Positions 25,187-34,966 of a stretch of 64,000 nucleotides of DNA are shown piece after piece. The position numbers were made by a program, and so were the translations under genes. Every line of letters starts with the position of its first letter. The stretch's first letter is position 1. The notes beneath the pieces were generated by a model, which saw nothing but the letters and a program-made list of their open reading frames with translations, searched no databases and was not told the DNA's origin. The stretch lies in the NCBI GenBank assembly GCA_027494035.1, contig JAOSJQ010000001.1:1488001-1552000 (forward strand), in the 5' to 3' direction. Source of the DNA: UTCFX2 sp002050125 (GTDB lineage: Bacteria > Chloroflexota > Anaerolineae > Anaerolineales > UBA4823).

Positions 25187-26258
25187 TGTTTTTTTCCCAA
25201 AGGGATAGTTGATGTCGTACACTGCTTAAACGTTTTTGAGCATAGAGACAATACTCTTCACTAATATCAAAACCAATATAAATTCTTTCACTTTGAAAAG
25301 CGGCTACCGCTGTTGAGCCAGATCCTACGAATGGGTCAAGAATAATATCGCCTTTTTGAGTTAGCAATTTTATAAACTCTTCTACTATTTTGATTGGATA
25401 AATAGCGGGATGAGGACAGTTTTTGAGTGACTCAACAGGCGTTATGATAACATCTTTCTTTAATGGATTGCCATAAATACGAATAATGGTAAATCCATTT
25501 TTGTCTAACTGAATTTTTCTACCGCCTTCTTGTCCGCCAAAAGGTTCTGAATGAATACCTCTGATTTTCATACGAAATCCTTGAATTTCGCCATTACGTA
25601 CTTCCCCAATAACTTCTTCTAACGCATTTCTAGCCATTCCTTTTTGCTTTGGCGTGAGTTTAGATTGTTCGATCAGGAGAAAATATTTTTTGCCAATATT
25701 CTCTCCAGTTCCAATGTCATTATTATTAGTCTTTGGCTCTTCAATGGGTTTCAAGAATTCGTCAAGGAAATATTTATATTCTTGTGATTTTACGAAATGG
25801 AAAAAAGGCTCTGTACTGCTAACTAACCTACGCTTAAATTGTCGAGGTGTAGGGTTTGATTTTACCCATGTTATATTGTTAACAAGCTTGACTCCACATT
25901 GCTCTGTTACAGCTAATGCAAACCTGTAAGGCATAAGCAATAAGCTGCTATCCTCATACTTATCACCAATATTAAGAACAATACTTCCCGTTGGCTTTAT
26001 TACGCGGACGCACTCACAAAAAATTTCCATAAGCGCGGAAATATATTCATGCGGTTTTTCCTCGTTGCCAACTCCACCACCATCATATTCTCGTTGTTGA
26101 AAATATGGGGGCGATGTGATCACTAAGTCAATACTATTAGCTGGAATTAATTTAAGTAAATCTGCACTATCTCCGCAGACAATCTCATTCCAAAATGGCA
26201 TTTTGGTTGAGCGATTAACAGAATAAACCACAGCAGCTTGATCTTTGACTTTTCTCAT
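25173..26258 (-). CDS. Site-specific DNA methyltransferase, beta class (probably N4-cytosine)
   Basis: A 361-residue methylase. The catalytic motif IV is VITSPPYFQQ (TSPPY at 48-52) near the N-terminus and the SAM-binding motif I is ILDPFVGSGSTAVAAF near residue 310, an order (IV before I) that defines the beta class. S/T-PPY rather than DPPY favours N4-cytosine methylation. A target-recognition region lies between them (about 110-270). It protects host DNA from the nuclease encoded immediately downstream. AT-rich composition and rare-codon usage suggest horizontal transfer. Confidence 0.9.
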   Translation of the reverse strand: MRKVKDQAAVVYSVNRSTKMPFWNEIVCGDSADLLKLIPANSIDLVITSPPYFQQREYDGGGVGNEEKPHEYISALMEIFCECVRVIKPTGSIVLNIGDKYEDSSLLLMPYRFALAVTEQCGVKLVNNITWVKSNPTPRQFKRRLVSSTEPFFHFVKSQEYKYFLDEFLKPIEEPKTNNNDIGTGENIGKKYFLLIEQSKLTPKQKGMARNALEEVIGEVRNGEIQGFRMKIRGIHSEPFGGQEGGRKIQLDKNGFTIIRIYGNPLKKDVIITPVESLKNCPHPAIYPIKIVEEFIKLLTQKGDIILDPFVGSGSTAVAAFQSERIYIGFDISEEYCLYAQKRLSSVRHQLSLWEKNNANT

Positions 26259-26613
26259 ACTGCAATTTTACTCTAAACCATCAGTTGGTCATTTATAAGA
26301 AAGGTACTTAAGATAGAAAGTTACCGCTTGACAGGTACGACGAGATAAAACACAAGAGCAGAATTTACATCGAATGCAGAAAATGTTCATCAGTCACGAA
26401 AAACCCCAATCGGTGGGATGATAAACAGTGTGTAAATTCGGCGTTCTCCTCGAATGACACATCTGCTTACATATTGAAGGGTGTATGCTAGATTGAACGC
26501 GATTTACTGCCGGATACCTGAATTAAGCCGCGTAGTGAAGCATCTATACAACCACAACATCCATCGCTGACGTTTTCAAAGGTTGAGAGCGAGCGAACGC
26601 AGCGCGCCTGAGG
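26259..26613. other. 355-nt gene-free stretch at the upstream edge of the restriction-modification island
   Basis: No reading frame with coding character. It is AT-rich near the methylase and becomes GC-rich towards the P-type ATPase. TTGACA occurs at about 26332 without a matching -10. It may hold the methylase promoter and remains of the insertion boundary, but I could not find direct repeats. Confidence 0.4.
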
Positions 26614-29436
26614 CTAATGAGCCAGGCGGGTTCTGCGCCGGATCTGCCGGCTCTTCCAACGCAGATAGACCTTGGTGATTTCCTCGGAAATCGCCGGGAT
26701 CAGCGCCAGCCCGATCACGATCGCCCATTCAAGCGGGCTCATGGAGTGGGTGTTGAAAATTGGCTGTAAGAACGGCACGTTCACCACCAGCAGCAGCAAG
26801 ACGATCGAAAAACCCACCGCGTACTGCATATAGCGGTTGGAGAACACCCCGATCTTGAAGATCGATTGGCGCTCGGAGCGGACGGTGTACGCCCGGAACA
26901 ACTCGCACATCGAGAGGGTGACGAAAGCCATGGTTTCGGCGGTCTGCACATCCACGCCGCGCCAGTCGTAGCGCAGCAGGTAGCCGATCGTCCCAAACAC
27001 GTTCGTGCCCGCCGGGATCGTTTCCTGCAGGTGCCAGAGCAGACCAAGGCAGAAGGCGGTCAGCGTGGCGCCGGTTTGTGTAATGGTCTGGATGGTGATG
27101 CCCAAGCCCATGGAGGAGTTGATGATCGGCTCGTGAGCCGGGCGAGGCTTGCGCTTCATGATGTCTGGATCGCCCTTTTCCATTGCCAGCGCCAGGGCTG
27201 GCGCGCCGTCGGTGAGCAGGTTGAGCCACAGAAGCTGGATCGCCGTCAGCGGGGTGGGCAAGCCTGCCAGCGTAGCCAGGAAGATGATCATAATTTCCGC
27301 CACGTTGGAGGAGAGCAGGAAGAAGACGAATTTGCGGATGTTATCGTAAATGATGCGCCCTTGCTCGACCGCTGAAACGATGCTGGCATAGTTATCGTCG
27401 GTGAGCACCATATCGGCGCTCTCCTTTGCCACGTCGGTCCCGGTGATCCCCATTGCGATTCCAATGTCGGCGCGTTTGATCGAAGGGGCGTCGTTAACCC
27501 CGTCGCCGGTCATTGCCACGACTTCGCGGTTGGAGCGCAGCGCCTCGACGATGCGCATCTTGTGCTCTGGGGAAACCCGCGCAAACACGTCAGTGTATTC
27601 GACCTCGCGCTGTAGGGTTTCGTCGTCCATCTCGTTCAAGCTGGGACCGGTGAGTACCTGGTGCCCGGGCTGCATCAACCCAATCGATTCGGCAATCGCC
27701 CGGGCGGTGTTGGCGTAATCGCCGGTGATCATGACCGTGCGCACCCCGGCTTTGCGACCGGTGGTCAGCGCGGGCGGCACTTCGGGGCGCGGCGGATCGA
27801 TCATCCCGATCATCCCGGTGAAAACTAGATCCTTTTCAAGATCGTTCGGATCGGAGGCGTCTGGCATGTTAGGCGTCAGCCGGTAAGCCATACCCAGCAC
27901 GCGCAATGCGTCTTGGGTCATAAGATCGTTGGCAGCCAGGATTTGCATGCGCATGGTCTCGTCCAGGGGTTCGATCTGATTGTCCATGGATTGATAAGCC
28001 TGGCATAGATCTAACACCAGGTCGAGGGCGCCTTTGACGGTGATGGCGTGCCATTCTTTTTGATTGCTGTCATTGAAGGGCGATATGTCTTCGGACCGCG
28101 GCGTAACAATTTTATGGATGGTGACCATGCGTTTGCGAACCGAGTCGAACGGCACTTCCTGAACGCGGGGGTAAGCCTGGTTGAGCTCGAGCTTCCTGGC
28201 GCCGGCTTTCGCCGCGGCGACGATCAAGGCGCCTTCGGTCGGGTCGCCTACCATCCGAAAAGTCTCTTTATCGGCGCTGGCGCCGCTGACCTCGAGGTCG
28301 GCGTCGTTATTCAAAGCCGCCACCCATAAATTCGTCAATGCGGCGGGATAATCTTTAAGATCGATGACCTGATCGTCGACCGAGAAATCCCCGGTCGGGG
28401 CATAACCGCCCCCGCTGATCGAGAAAGAACGACCGGCAACCCACATGCGGGTGACGGTCATCTCGTTTTGCGTCAGGGTGCCGGTCTTATCCGAGCAGAT
28501 CACGGTCGTCGAGCCGAGCGTTTCGACGGAGGAGAGCTTGCGGATCAGGGCATGGCGTTTGATCATTTCGCGCATGCCTAGCGCCAGGCTGATGGTGACA
28601 ACCGCCGGCAAACCCTCCGGCACGGCGGCAATCGCCAGGCTGACGGCGATAAGAAACATGTCGAGCAGATCATAGCCGCGCAGCCATCCGACTACGAAAA
28701 CCATGCCACAGATGCTCAGCGCAGCCCATCCGAGGGTCTTTCCCAGTTGATCCAGCCGTTTTTGCAGCGGGGTTTCTTCTTCTTCAACGGATTGCAGCAT
28801 CTCGGCGATCAGACCGATCTGGGTGTGCATACCTGTGCTGATCGCCACCCCGCGCCCGCGCCCATAGCTGACCAGGGTCCCCATAAAAGCGGTGTTCTTC
28901 CGGTCGCCCAGCGGGATCTGCGCTTCGAGGCGGATTGCGGCGTCCTTCTGAACCGGGACCGATTCCCCGGTGAGCGCCGCCTCCTCGATGCGCAGGTTGA
29001 CCGCTTCAATTAATCGGACATCGGCGGGGATGTAATTGCCAGCCTCCAGCAGGATCAGATCGCCCGGCACGACCTGGGTTGACGGTATGATCTTGCGCGA
29101 ACCGCCGCGGATTACGTGGGCTTCAGGCGCGGCAAGCTTTTTCAGCGCTGCCAGAGCCTGTTCGGCGCGCCGCTCCTGGAACACGCCCAGCGTGGCGTTC
29201 AAGATCACAATTGCCATAATCGCCGCCGCCTCCACATAATCGCCGAGCAGAGCCGAGATTATCGATGCGGCGATCAGCAGCATTACGATGAAGTTATTGA
29301 ACTGGTCCCACAGCATTTTCCAGAAGCTCACCGGAGGCTTTTCGGCAAGTTGGTTTGGACCGTATTGCTCCAGCCTTTTAGCAGCTTCTTCGTCGCTGAG
29401 ACCGATCCCAGCCTCGGTATCGAACTTGTCAAGCAC
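26614..29436 (-). CDS. Cation-transporting P-type ATPase (Ca2+/SERCA-like), N-terminus uncertain
   Basis: A P2-type ATPase of at least 940 residues. It has the cation-ATPase N-terminal domain, the actuator TGES (ALTGESVPV), PEGLP in helix M4, the phosphorylation motif DKTGTLTQNEMTV, GDGVNDAPSI and about ten TM helices. It would export Ca2+ or a similar divalent cation using ATP. The frame opens at GTG 29436, but upstream codons in the same frame encode EWHALDLEEVLDKF, the usual N-terminal motif of the family, without any ATG. ATGs at 29471 and 29477 are in another frame, so a single-base indel near 29460 probably hides the true start. The stop lies next to the gene-free stretch. Confidence 0.9.
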   Translation of the reverse strand: MLDKFDTEAGIGLSDEEAAKRLEQYGPNQLAEKPPVSFWKMLWDQFNNFIVMLLIAASIISALLGDYVEAAAIMAIVILNATLGVFQERRAEQALAALKKLAAPEAHVIRGGSRKIIPSTQVVPGDLILLEAGNYIPADVRLIEAVNLRIEEAALTGESVPVQKDAAIRLEAQIPLGDRKNTAFMGTLVSYGRGRGVAISTGMHTQIGLIAEMLQSVEEEETPLQKRLDQLGKTLGWAALSICGMVFVVGWLRGYDLLDMFLIAVSLAIAAVPEGLPAVVTISLALGMREMIKRHALIRKLSSVETLGSTTVICSDKTGTLTQNEMTVTRMWVAGRSFSISGGGYAPTGDFSVDDQVIDLKDYPAALTNLWVAALNNDADLEVSGASADKETFRMVGDPTEGALIVAAAKAGARKLELNQAYPRVQEVPFDSVRKRMVTIHKIVTPRSEDISPFNDSNQKEWHAITVKGALDLVLDLCQAYQSMDNQIEPLDETMRMQILAANDLMTQDALRVLGMAYRLTPNMPDASDPNDLEKDLVFTGMIGMIDPPRPEVPPALTTGRKAGVRTVMITGDYANTARAIAESIGLMQPGHQVLTGPSLNEMDDETLQREVEYTDVFARVSPEHKMRIVEALRSNREVVAMTGDGVNDAPSIKRADIGIAMGITGTDVAKESADMVLTDDNYASIVSAVEQGRIIYDNIRKFVFFLLSSNVAEIMIIFLATLAGLPTPLTAIQLLWLNLLTDGAPALALAMEKGDPDIMKRKPRPAHEPIINSSMGLGITIQTITQTGATLTAFCLGLLWHLQETIPAGTNVFGTIGYLLRYDWRGVDVQTAETMAFVTLSMCELFRAYTVRSERQSIFKIGVFSNRYMQYAVGFSIVLLLLVVNVPFLQPIFNTHSMSPLEWAIVIGLALIPAISEEITKVYLRWKSRQIRRRTRLAH

Positions 29437-29567
29437 CTCCTCGAGATCTAGAGCATGCCATTCGTTTCCATCTCCATTTATTTTTGTTTTATTAATATCG
29501 ATTTGGGGGTAAATTTTTCGATAGTCATGAATTGCGCTCCAGGCAGGGTTGCTTGACTTTGCCCTAT

Positions 29568-29573
29568 ATTATA
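29568..29573 (-). promoter_or_regulatory. Putative -10 box of the P-type ATPase
   Basis: Minus-strand TATAAT within TGCTATATAATATAGG, about 90 nt before the probable start. No good -35 element was seen. Confidence 0.4.
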
Positions 29574-29620
29574 TAGCATGTCGATCTTCCTGAAGTAGTT
29601 AACTATCTCGTTTTTGCATT

Positions 29621-29650
29621 ATGACAAACCTCACCTTTGTTTGCTATAAT
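29621..29650 (+). promoter_or_regulatory. Promoter of icd
   Basis: ATGACA (29621-29626), an 18-nt spacer and TATAAT (29645-29650), followed by a leader of about 36 nt containing GGAG 8 nt before the icd ATG. Confidence 0.6.
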
Positions 29651-29693
29651 TCCAGTCAGTAAATCTGATGTGAATGCAGCGGAGTAACCGAAA

Positions 29694-30995
29694 ATGGAAT
29701 ACACGATGATGAAAGCGCCCGAACGCGGGGCGAAGATCACAATTCAAAATGGCAAGCTGCAAGTCCCTGACCTCCCGATCGTGCCGTTTGTAGAAGGGGA
29801 TGGCACCGGTCGGGATATCTGGAAAGCCGCGGTGCGGGTGCTGGACGCGGCGGTGGAGAAGGCGTACCAGGGCCGCAAATGCATCCAGTGGATGGAAGTG
29901 TTTGCCGGCGAAAAAGCCTACGACCAGTTTGGCTCCTGGCTTCCAGACGAGACGATCGCGGCTTTTAAGGACTTCCTGGTCGGGATCAAGGGTCCCCTGA
30001 CCACGCCCATTGGGGGCGGGTTTCGCTCGCTCAACGTTGCCTTGCGCAAAGCGCTGGACCTGTACGTTTGCCAGCGACCGGTGCGTTACTTCAACGGGGT
30101 GCCTTCGCCGGTTAAACACCCCGAATACGTGGATATGGTTGTCTTTCGAGAAAACACGGAGGACATCTACACCGGGATCGAGTTCGAGAACGGCACAGCC
30201 GAGAACCAGCGTTTTAAGCAGATTTTGCAGCAGGAGTTCCCACAGGAATTTGCAAAAATCCGCTTCCCCGAGAGCGCCGGAATTGGGATCAAGCCGGTTT
30301 CGCAGGAGGGCACTGCCCGCCTGGTTCGGGCTGCAATTACCTGGGCGCTGGCAAACCGGCGGCGCAGCATCACGCTGGTGCACAAGGGCAACATCATGAA
30401 ATATACCGAGGGCGCGTTCCGCAATTGGGGGTACGAAACCGCCGAGACCGAATTTGGCGCCCAAGTATATACCTGGGCTCAGTGGGAGCGCACCAAAGCC
30501 GAGAAAGGCGAAACGGCAGCCAACGCCGAACAAGATGAAGCGCTCAAGAGCGGCCGGCTGCTCGTCAAAGATGTGATTGCCGACATCGTTTTTCAACAGA
30601 CGATCACGCGGGCGCGCGAATTTGACGTGCTGGCGACCATGAACCTGAACGGCGATTATCTTTCGGACGCCTTGGCTGCCCAGGTGGGCGGGATTGGGAT
30701 CGCCCCGGGCGGCAACATCAACTACGCCACGGGTCATGCAGTTTTTGAAGCAACCCACGGCACGGCGCCCAAATACGCCGACAAGGACATGGTCAATCCT
30801 GGCTCGGTGATCCTCTCCGGTGAGATGATGCTGCGATATATGGGGTGGGACGAAGCAGCCGACCGGGTGATCCGAGGCATGGAGGGTGCGATCGCCGCCA
30901 AAACCGTCACCTACGATTTTCACCGCCTGATGGAAAACGCGACACTGCTCAAGTGCTCTGAGTTTGGGGATGCAGTGATCGCCCACATGGGTTAG
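29694..30995 (+). CDS. icd: Isocitrate dehydrogenase, NADP-dependent type
   Basis: A 433-residue TCA-cycle enzyme oxidising isocitrate to 2-oxoglutarate and CO2. Family motifs visible are PFVEGDGTGRDIW, GPLTTPIGGGFRSLNVALRK (substrate-binding serine loop), FRENTEDIYTGIE and NLNGDYLSDALAAQVGG. GTAPKYADKD contains the Lys-Tyr pair that gives NADP specificity in E. coli Icd. GGAG precedes ATG 29694. The next gene starts 15 nt after the stop and may be co-transcribed. Together with sdhCDAB it marks a working oxidative TCA segment. Confidence 0.95.
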   Translation: MEYTMMKAPERGAKITIQNGKLQVPDLPIVPFVEGDGTGRDIWKAAVRVLDAAVEKAYQGRKCIQWMEVFAGEKAYDQFGSWLPDETIAAFKDFLVGIKGPLTTPIGGGFRSLNVALRKALDLYVCQRPVRYFNGVPSPVKHPEYVDMVVFRENTEDIYTGIEFENGTAENQRFKQILQQEFPQEFAKIRFPESAGIGIKPVSQEGTARLVRAAITWALANRRRSITLVHKGNIMKYTEGAFRNWGYETAETEFGAQVYTWAQWERTKAEKGETAANAEQDEALKSGRLLVKDVIADIVFQQTITRAREFDVLATMNLNGDYLSDALAAQVGGIGIAPGGNINYATGHAVFEATHGTAPKYADKDMVNPGSVILSGEMMLRYMGWDEAADRVIRGMEGAIAAKTVTYDFHRLMENATLLKCSEFGDAVIAHMG

Positions 30996-31010
30996 AAGGA
31001 CCACGCGCAT

Positions 31011-32877
31011 TTGAGGGATCGACTCGCCCGGATCGCTTCGATTCGCTGGCTGGCTGGCGTGGCAGCGCTGCTGGGCGCGGCGGTTTGCGCCTGGCAGTTA
31101 TGGATGTATGCCCACACCCAGGTTTCCGTCCTGGATGAGGGGGCTTACTTACTCAAAGGCTATCTGTTCGTAAGCGGTCAGTACCAGCCTTTTCAGGCTT
31201 ATGGTCCCTGGACGAACCACATGCCGCTGGCTTTCTTGATCCCGGGGGCGATCCAGCAATGGTTCGGTCCGGGTTTAGCCGCGGCGCGCTACTTTGCAGT
31301 CGCGCTGACGTTGTTCCAACTGCTTGGCATTTGGATCCTGGCGCGGCGGCTTGGCGGCGCCTGGTGGGCTGCCGGCGCGGTGTGGGTGATGGCTTTGAAC
31401 CCCGGGCTGCTCAAGCCCTACAGCACGGCGGTATCGCAGGGGCTGATCGCTTGCATGTTGGTTTGGGCGCTGGTGTTTGTGTTGGGAGAGAAGCGCCCGC
31501 TCTGGCAGATTGGGCTGGGCGCCTGGATCGCAGCCCTGATGGGCTTGACCCGCTTTAACATGCTGCCTTTTTTCCCTTTTCTGGTTGTTTATATATTCTG
31601 GCAGCACGGACGAAAAGCGGGCATGCTGGCGCTCCTGGTGGGCGGCTTGACCCTGTTTATCGGACATGCCATCTACTGGCCGGACATCATGCGGCTGTAT
31701 ATCAAGATACCGAAGGCGATCTCGCCTTTTCTGAACCGCTGGCGGCTTGGGTTACATGCCACCCCGGTCTGGAAGCCGCAGACCGACCTGGCGAGTCAGG
31801 TGTTGAGTTTTTTCCAGGGGCTGCGGTTCCAATTCGTCGCCGCGGTGGGGGTGTTCTGCGTCTGGCTGCTCTGGCCCCCCAGGCGCGACTGGCGGAGCGC
31901 CAGCGACTTCAAGGTTGCGGTGTTCCTCTCGGTCCTTTACCTGGTATTGCTGCTGACGCACATGTGGGCTGCGCTGGTCAAGGACTACTGTCCGTTTTGT
32001 TTTGCGGGTTACCTGGCGTTTTTCTCGGTTTTGGGGCTGCTGCTGTTGATCGTATCCGCCCCAACCTGGTCCAAAACACTGCCGCTCTGGCGGCAAATGC
32101 TGATTGCCGCGGTTCTGTTGATCTTGACCGCCGGCATTGGCTACAGCACATTCGAAGAAACCGGCAACTGGCTGTTGGAAGTCCAGGTTCCGCGCGTCTT
32201 ATTGGGCAAGTTTGGCGAGACCGGTTCCGCTTCGATCGGCGCGCTGATCGTGAACAAATTTGGGCTGGATGTCCAGCTCTTGCGCAAGCTGGTGCCTGCC
32301 CTGGCGGGGCTTGGGCTGGGTCTTCTCCTGCTAGCTGCAGGATACGTTTTTGGGCGTCTGCGGCGGCGCGCGGCGGCGAACGGCGCTCCAACTCAACGGC
32401 TCTCAGCCGGTTACTTTGCGCTGGTGATCACGTTGATTTTGGGGATGCTGCTTTCTCCGACCATCCTGCTGGGCGGCGGTTATACGACGTACGACTGCGC
32501 CGGCGATGTCATCGCGTCCAACCGCATCCTGGGCGAATACTTGAGGGAAAACATCCCGCCGGGTTCGCTGGTGTACTGGCGCGGTGGAGCTCTCAGCGGC
32601 GCCGCTGCTGTACGTCCCGGACATCCGCATCTATCCGCCCCAAATTAACGATGGCTATTCGTTTTACCTGGACGGCGATCCGGAGCTGTTGCTGCGCGAA
32701 GGACGTTGGAATCGCGCACTGGATCAGCAATGGCTGCAGGAAGCTGACGTCGTGTTGATCGAAGACCGGATCTACAGCCAAAAATACCGCGACGCGCTTG
32801 GGGCAACGACGATCCAACTCCCGCTGACGCCGCCCACAGTGACCTGCCGCGGGATTCGCGCATCCGCATATTTCTGA
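31011..32877 (+). CDS. Polytopic glycosyltransferase-like membrane protein, frame broken by a 1-nt insertion
   Basis: About 621 residues with 10-12 TM helices. The short loop VSVLDEGAYLLKGY early in the protein resembles the D-E loop of GT-C family (GT39/ArnT-like) transferases, which use polyprenyl-phosphate sugars on the outer face of the membrane. The frame ends in a false tail after VYWRGG (stop 32648). Removing one G at 32583-32584 restores VYWRVELSAAPLLYVPDI and continues to 32877. The start TTG 31011 has GAAGGA about 10 nt upstream. The predicted acceptor is unknown. Confidence 0.65.
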
Positions 32878-32884
32878 GATTGCA

Positions 32885-34879
32885 ATGAAGAAACAAAACC
32901 CGAGCAATGCCAACGTTTTTCGAATCTTGATCAGCCTGGGACTGCTGGCAGTTTGGGTGTTCCTCAGTCTGGATATTTATCAATCTTTGTTGGGCAACGG
33001 GCTCAAAGCCGGTTTTGGGATTACGCTGCTCAGACTGACTGCCGCCGTGGGCAGTTTGATTTTTCTGCTGGCAGCGCTCGGTTTGCTGGCGCAGATCTGG
33101 GCGCCTGAACGAGTAAGAATTGCCGGCGGGTGGTTGATTCGGCTGCGCGAGCGCCTGGGAGCGTTCAGGTGGCTGCTGGCGTTCCTCCTGGCGCTGTTAC
33201 CGGGCTTGATCTTGTTGTTCACCCCGCTCGGGCAGCTGCTCCCAGCCGGTTACATCCGCCTGGGCGCGCTGCTGCTGGCGGGATTTCTGGCTGGCTTGTT
33301 TGCCGGTCGCAGCCCAACCCAGCCGCTCACCGGCGCCGACTTCGCATTTGGGGTTCTGTTGACCGCGACCGGCTATGTTTTCGGGTCCTTCTTGACTCTG
33401 GTTACCGCCTACCCCTTTTCGCTCTCCTGGTCGGAAGGCAACCGGCTGTACGACTATTCGATCCCGTTTGGGAGCGGGCGTTATCAGTTTGTTGGACAGC
33501 CTGACGGTACCTATGATTCGGTAGGTCGGTCGCTGCTCTGGGGGCTGGCGTTCCTGGTGAGGGATTTGCCGATTTGGGCTCACCGGCTTTGGAATGCGTT
33601 TCTATCGACCGCGCCGCACCTCCTCCTGGGTTATCTGCTGGCGCGCTGGAGCCGGATCGGCGGGCGGGAGCGCTGGTTGTTTGGCATGTGGTTCTTTCTG
33701 TTTTTGGCTCAAGGACCGATCTATACCCCGCTGATCCTAAGCGCCATTCTTCTGATCATGACGGTCAGCCTGAGCCGGTGGCTGCTCTCGGCTTTTGGCG
33801 CTGCCTTGGCTGGGTACTACGCCAGCCTGAGCCGCTGGACCTGGCTGCCAGCCAGCGCAACCTGGGCGGGTTTTCTGATGCTGGCGGATTTTCGACTGAA
33901 AAAGGGTGAGGGATGGCTTGCCGCCGCCAAACGCCTGATCCCAGTTGCGGTGGCGGCGCTGGCTGGTTTAGCCGGAGGCGCGTTGGCAAACCCCAAACTT
34001 TTTCGACCGGCGAAAATCGCGCAGGGGACCTCGCTTTCCCAGCCGCTGCTCTGGTACCGGCTGTTCCCAAACTCCACTTCTTCTTTGGGGCTGCTGTTAT
34101 CGCTGGCGATTGCCGTGCTTCCGCTTGTCGTGCTTTTAATCTGGGCGCAAGCCAGCGGGCGCTGGAAGCTCAACTGGGTGCAGATTTTGGCGTTCAGCCT
34201 GCCCAGCCTGGCTCTTCTCGGGGCGGGGCTGGTAATGAGCGTGAAGATCGGCGGCGGCAATAACTTGCACAATCTGGATATGTTCCTCATTTCGCTGGCG
34301 TTTTTGGCTGCAATTCTGCTGCGCGATCTGGGGGGCTTAAAAACAGAGGGGCTGGGCTGGCTGCCGCGTTCCGCATTAGCGCTGGCGTTGCTCATCCCCG
34401 CCTGGAATGCGCTCTGGGTAGGCGTTGGGCTGGATCTGCCGCCGCGCGCTGAAACCGCCGAGACTCTCAAAGTCATCAGAAAGCAGGTTGAACGGGCAGC
34501 GCAAGCTGGAGAGGTGCTGTTCATGGACCAGCGTCAGTTGCTCACATTTGGATACATCCAGGACATGCCCCTGGTTGCGGAGTATGAGAAGAAATATGTG
34601 ATGGATCAGGCAATGGCAGATAATGCGCGCTATTTTGCCGACTTTTATGAGGACCTGCGCAACAAACGGTTTGCGCTGATTGTGGCGCCGCCGCTTTTCT
34701 TGATCGAGAAAGGATCGGAATTTAGGTGGGGGGAGGAAAACGATGCCTGGCAGAAATGGGTGGTCGCGCCGCTGCTGTGTTATTACAAGCCCATCCGCAC
34801 CTTTACAAATGACAGCGTGCAGTTGCTCACGCCGCGCGACACCCCCAAGAACTGCCCAGCAGGATTAGAGACTCCCTGA
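32885..34879 (+). CDS. Polytopic membrane protein of GT-C-like architecture
   Basis: A 664-residue protein with about 13 TM helices and a C-terminal soluble segment of about 130 residues. A loop after helix 5 reads YPFSLSWSEGNRLYDYS, in which acidic residues near a periplasmic loop resemble GT-C glycosyltransferases, though no confident family assignment is possible. It starts 8 nt after the preceding GT-like gene, with which it shares length and topology, so the two probably act together in glycosylation of lipids or proteins. It is followed by a strong terminator. Confidence 0.55.
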   Translation: MKKQNPSNANVFRILISLGLLAVWVFLSLDIYQSLLGNGLKAGFGITLLRLTAAVGSLIFLLAALGLLAQIWAPERVRIAGGWLIRLRERLGAFRWLLAFLLALLPGLILLFTPLGQLLPAGYIRLGALLLAGFLAGLFAGRSPTQPLTGADFAFGVLLTATGYVFGSFLTLVTAYPFSLSWSEGNRLYDYSIPFGSGRYQFVGQPDGTYDSVGRSLLWGLAFLVRDLPIWAHRLWNAFLSTAPHLLLGYLLARWSRIGGRERWLFGMWFFLFLAQGPIYTPLILSAILLIMTVSLSRWLLSAFGAALAGYYASLSRWTWLPASATWAGFLMLADFRLKKGEGWLAAAKRLIPVAVAALAGLAGGALANPKLFRPAKIAQGTSLSQPLLWYRLFPNSTSSLGLLLSLAIAVLPLVVLLIWAQASGRWKLNWVQILAFSLPSLALLGAGLVMSVKIGGGNNLHNLDMFLISLAFLAAILLRDLGGLKTEGLGWLPRSALALALLIPAWNALWVGVGLDLPPRAETAETLKVIRKQVERAAQAGEVLFMDQRQLLTFGYIQDMPLVAEYEKKYVMDQAMADNARYFADFYEDLRNKRFALIVAPPLFLIEKGSEFRWGEENDAWQKWVVAPLLCYYKPIRTFTNDSVQLLTPRDTPKNCPAGLETP

Positions 34880-34904
34880 AAGAGACTATCCACCTGCTGT
34901 GCAA

Positions 34905-34934
34905 ACGGGGCTGTCAGCAGGATGACAGCCCCGT
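34905..34934 (+). terminator. Intrinsic terminator
   Basis: A perfect 12-bp stem ACGGGGCTGTCA ... TGACAGCCCCGT with a 6-nt loop, followed by CTTCTATTTATTTT. It ends the membrane-glycosyltransferase transcription unit and could also serve the convergent cytochrome genes. Confidence 0.85.
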
Positions 34935-34966
34935 CTTCTATTTATTTTGTCTGACCGGACGCAGCC

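Noticed and set aside
29631..31010. 459-residue open frame on the minus strand covering icd
   Set aside because: It is antisense to icd, which has clear family motifs, promoter and Shine-Dalgarno. The antisense protein has no recognisable domain and is a composition artefact of GC-rich codons.
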